This document shows positions 13,300 through 13,900 of a DNA stretch of 13,900 nt, piece by piece. Source of the DNA: Phycisphaerales bacterium UBA6054 (GTDB taxonomy: Bacteria; Planctomycetota; Phycisphaerae; Phycisphaerales; UBA1924); NCBI GenBank assembly GCA_002429045.1, contig DIYM01000067.1:1-13900 (forward strand), given 5' to 3'. Both the position numbers and the translations under genes were made by a program. The notes beneath the pieces were generated by a model, which was not told the origin of the DNA, made no database searches, and saw only the letters and a list, made by a program, of their open reading frames with translations. Each line of letters begins with the position of its first letter. Within the stretch, counting starts at the first letter, position 1.

Positions 13300-13900
13300 A
13301 TGCTCCCCTCACCCCGGCATCTCAAGCGACGGCTCCGCCAGCGACAACGCTGGCGTCGCGACGCGCGGCTGCGAGCGGGGGGCTGGTACGACCCATCGGC
13401 ACGCTCCGAGCAGCACGCGATCTTCATCGGAGGATGCGGACGCTCGGGCACGACGCTGTTCAAGGAGGTCCTCAACCGGCATCCCGGGCTCGCCTGCGGC
13501 CCGGAGACGAGCCTGTTCGGGCTGCCCTTCAGCGTGGACAACATCGCCGCACCCTGGGGGATCGACCGCGACGAGCTGATCGACCTCCAGGCATCGTGCC
13601 CGAACCTGATCCGGTTCGCCGACCGGTTCTCGGAACGGTTCCTGCGTCAGGAGGGCAAGCGGCGCTGGGTCGAGAAGACGCCCAACAACATCCGGGCCGT
13701 CGGGCCGATCCTGACATGGTACCCCAACGCCCGGTTCGTCCACGTCATCCGAGACGGGCGGGACGTGTCGTGCTCTCTGCGGAACCACCCGAAGGAGCGG
13801 ATCGAGAACGGGCGGATCGTGCCCCTGAAGACAAACAACCCCATCGACCGCTGCGCGACGCGGTGGCGTGACGACGTCGCCGACGGGCTCGCCTACCGCG
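13300..13900 (+). CDS. Sulfotransferase, N-terminal part (cut by right edge)
   Basis: From ATG at 13300 the frame gives 200 codons open to the window end. A basic N-terminus (KRRLRQRQRWRRDARLR, 9-25) precedes IFIGGCGRSGTTLFKEVLNR (41-60), the 5'-phosphosulfate-binding loop of PAPS-dependent sulfotransferases. WVEKTPNN follows at 123-130, then the 3'-phosphate-binding motif FVHVIRDGRDVSCSL (146-160). The family moves sulfate from PAPS to hydroxyl or amino groups of sugars, lipids or proteins. The acceptor cannot be read from the sequence. It lies 7 nt after the asparagine-synthetase-like gene and is probably translated from the same transcript; together they suggest modification of an extracellular polysaccharide or envelope molecule. 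The C-terminal part is outside the window. Confidence 0.92.
   Translation, partial: MLPSPRHLKRRLRQRQRWRRDARLRAGGWYDPSARSEQHAIFIGGCGRSGTTLFKEVLNRHPGLACGPETSLFGLPFSVDNIAAPWGIDRDELIDLQASCPNLIRFADRFSERFLRQEGKRRWVEKTPNNIRAVGPILTWYPNARFVHVIRDGRDVSCSLRNHPKERIENGRIVPLKTNNPIDRCATRWRDDVADGLAYR

Overview
The window is high-GC bacterial DNA. The coding frames have strongly G/C-biased third positions. Several marks suggest a planctomycete, most likely of the Phycisphaerae type: two short secreted proteins ending in a PEP-CTERM-like sorting tail (proline motif, hydrophobic stretch, RRRR), a secreted haloperoxidase-like protein ending in a Cys-bounded, dockerin-like tail, and a tmRNA whose tag reads AEPQFALAA. 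The taxon is an inference; nothing here proves it.

Layout. (1) 1-422, minus: the N-terminal part of queA (queuosine pathway), cut by the left edge. (2) 584-2716, plus: an unrecognised small protein, a small exported or lipoprotein-like protein, and dprA (ssDNA-binding RecA loader of natural transformation). (3) 2717-4260, plus: an AT-richer regulatory region with a promoter-like element overlapped by an inverted repeat, then an unrecognised ORF with a strong ribosome binding site whose frame runs 203 nt into lexA, then a complete lexA with its autocleavage site and Ser/Lys dyad, then a hairpin terminator. (4) 4288-8428, minus, transcribed right to left: a 736-aa vanadium-haloperoxidase/PAP2-like secreted protein, a near-perfect terminator, ispD (MEP isoprenoid pathway), and a PEP-CTERM-type secreted protein. 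(5) 8730-9079, plus: a one-piece tmRNA gene (ssrA). (6) 9159-10313, plus: a helical, possibly membrane-anchored protein of unknown function with codon use unlike its neighbours. (7) 10524-11078, minus: a second PEP-CTERM-type secreted protein with its own terminator and promoter candidate. (8) 11385-13900, plus: an asparagine-synthetase-like protein without the N-terminal nucleophilic cysteine, followed 7 nt later by a PAPS-dependent-type sulfotransferase cut by the right edge.

How the genes relate. dprA and lexA both concern ssDNA and DNA damage or uptake, but they are separated by a regulatory region and need not be co-regulated. The secreted proteins with PEP-CTERM-like tails, together with the amidotransferase-like/sulfotransferase pair, fit an organism that builds a modified extracellular polysaccharide or envelope. 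Exosortase and polysaccharide genes are not in this window, so that link is inference. Two edge genes (queA and the sulfotransferase) and the tmRNA were found by direct reading.
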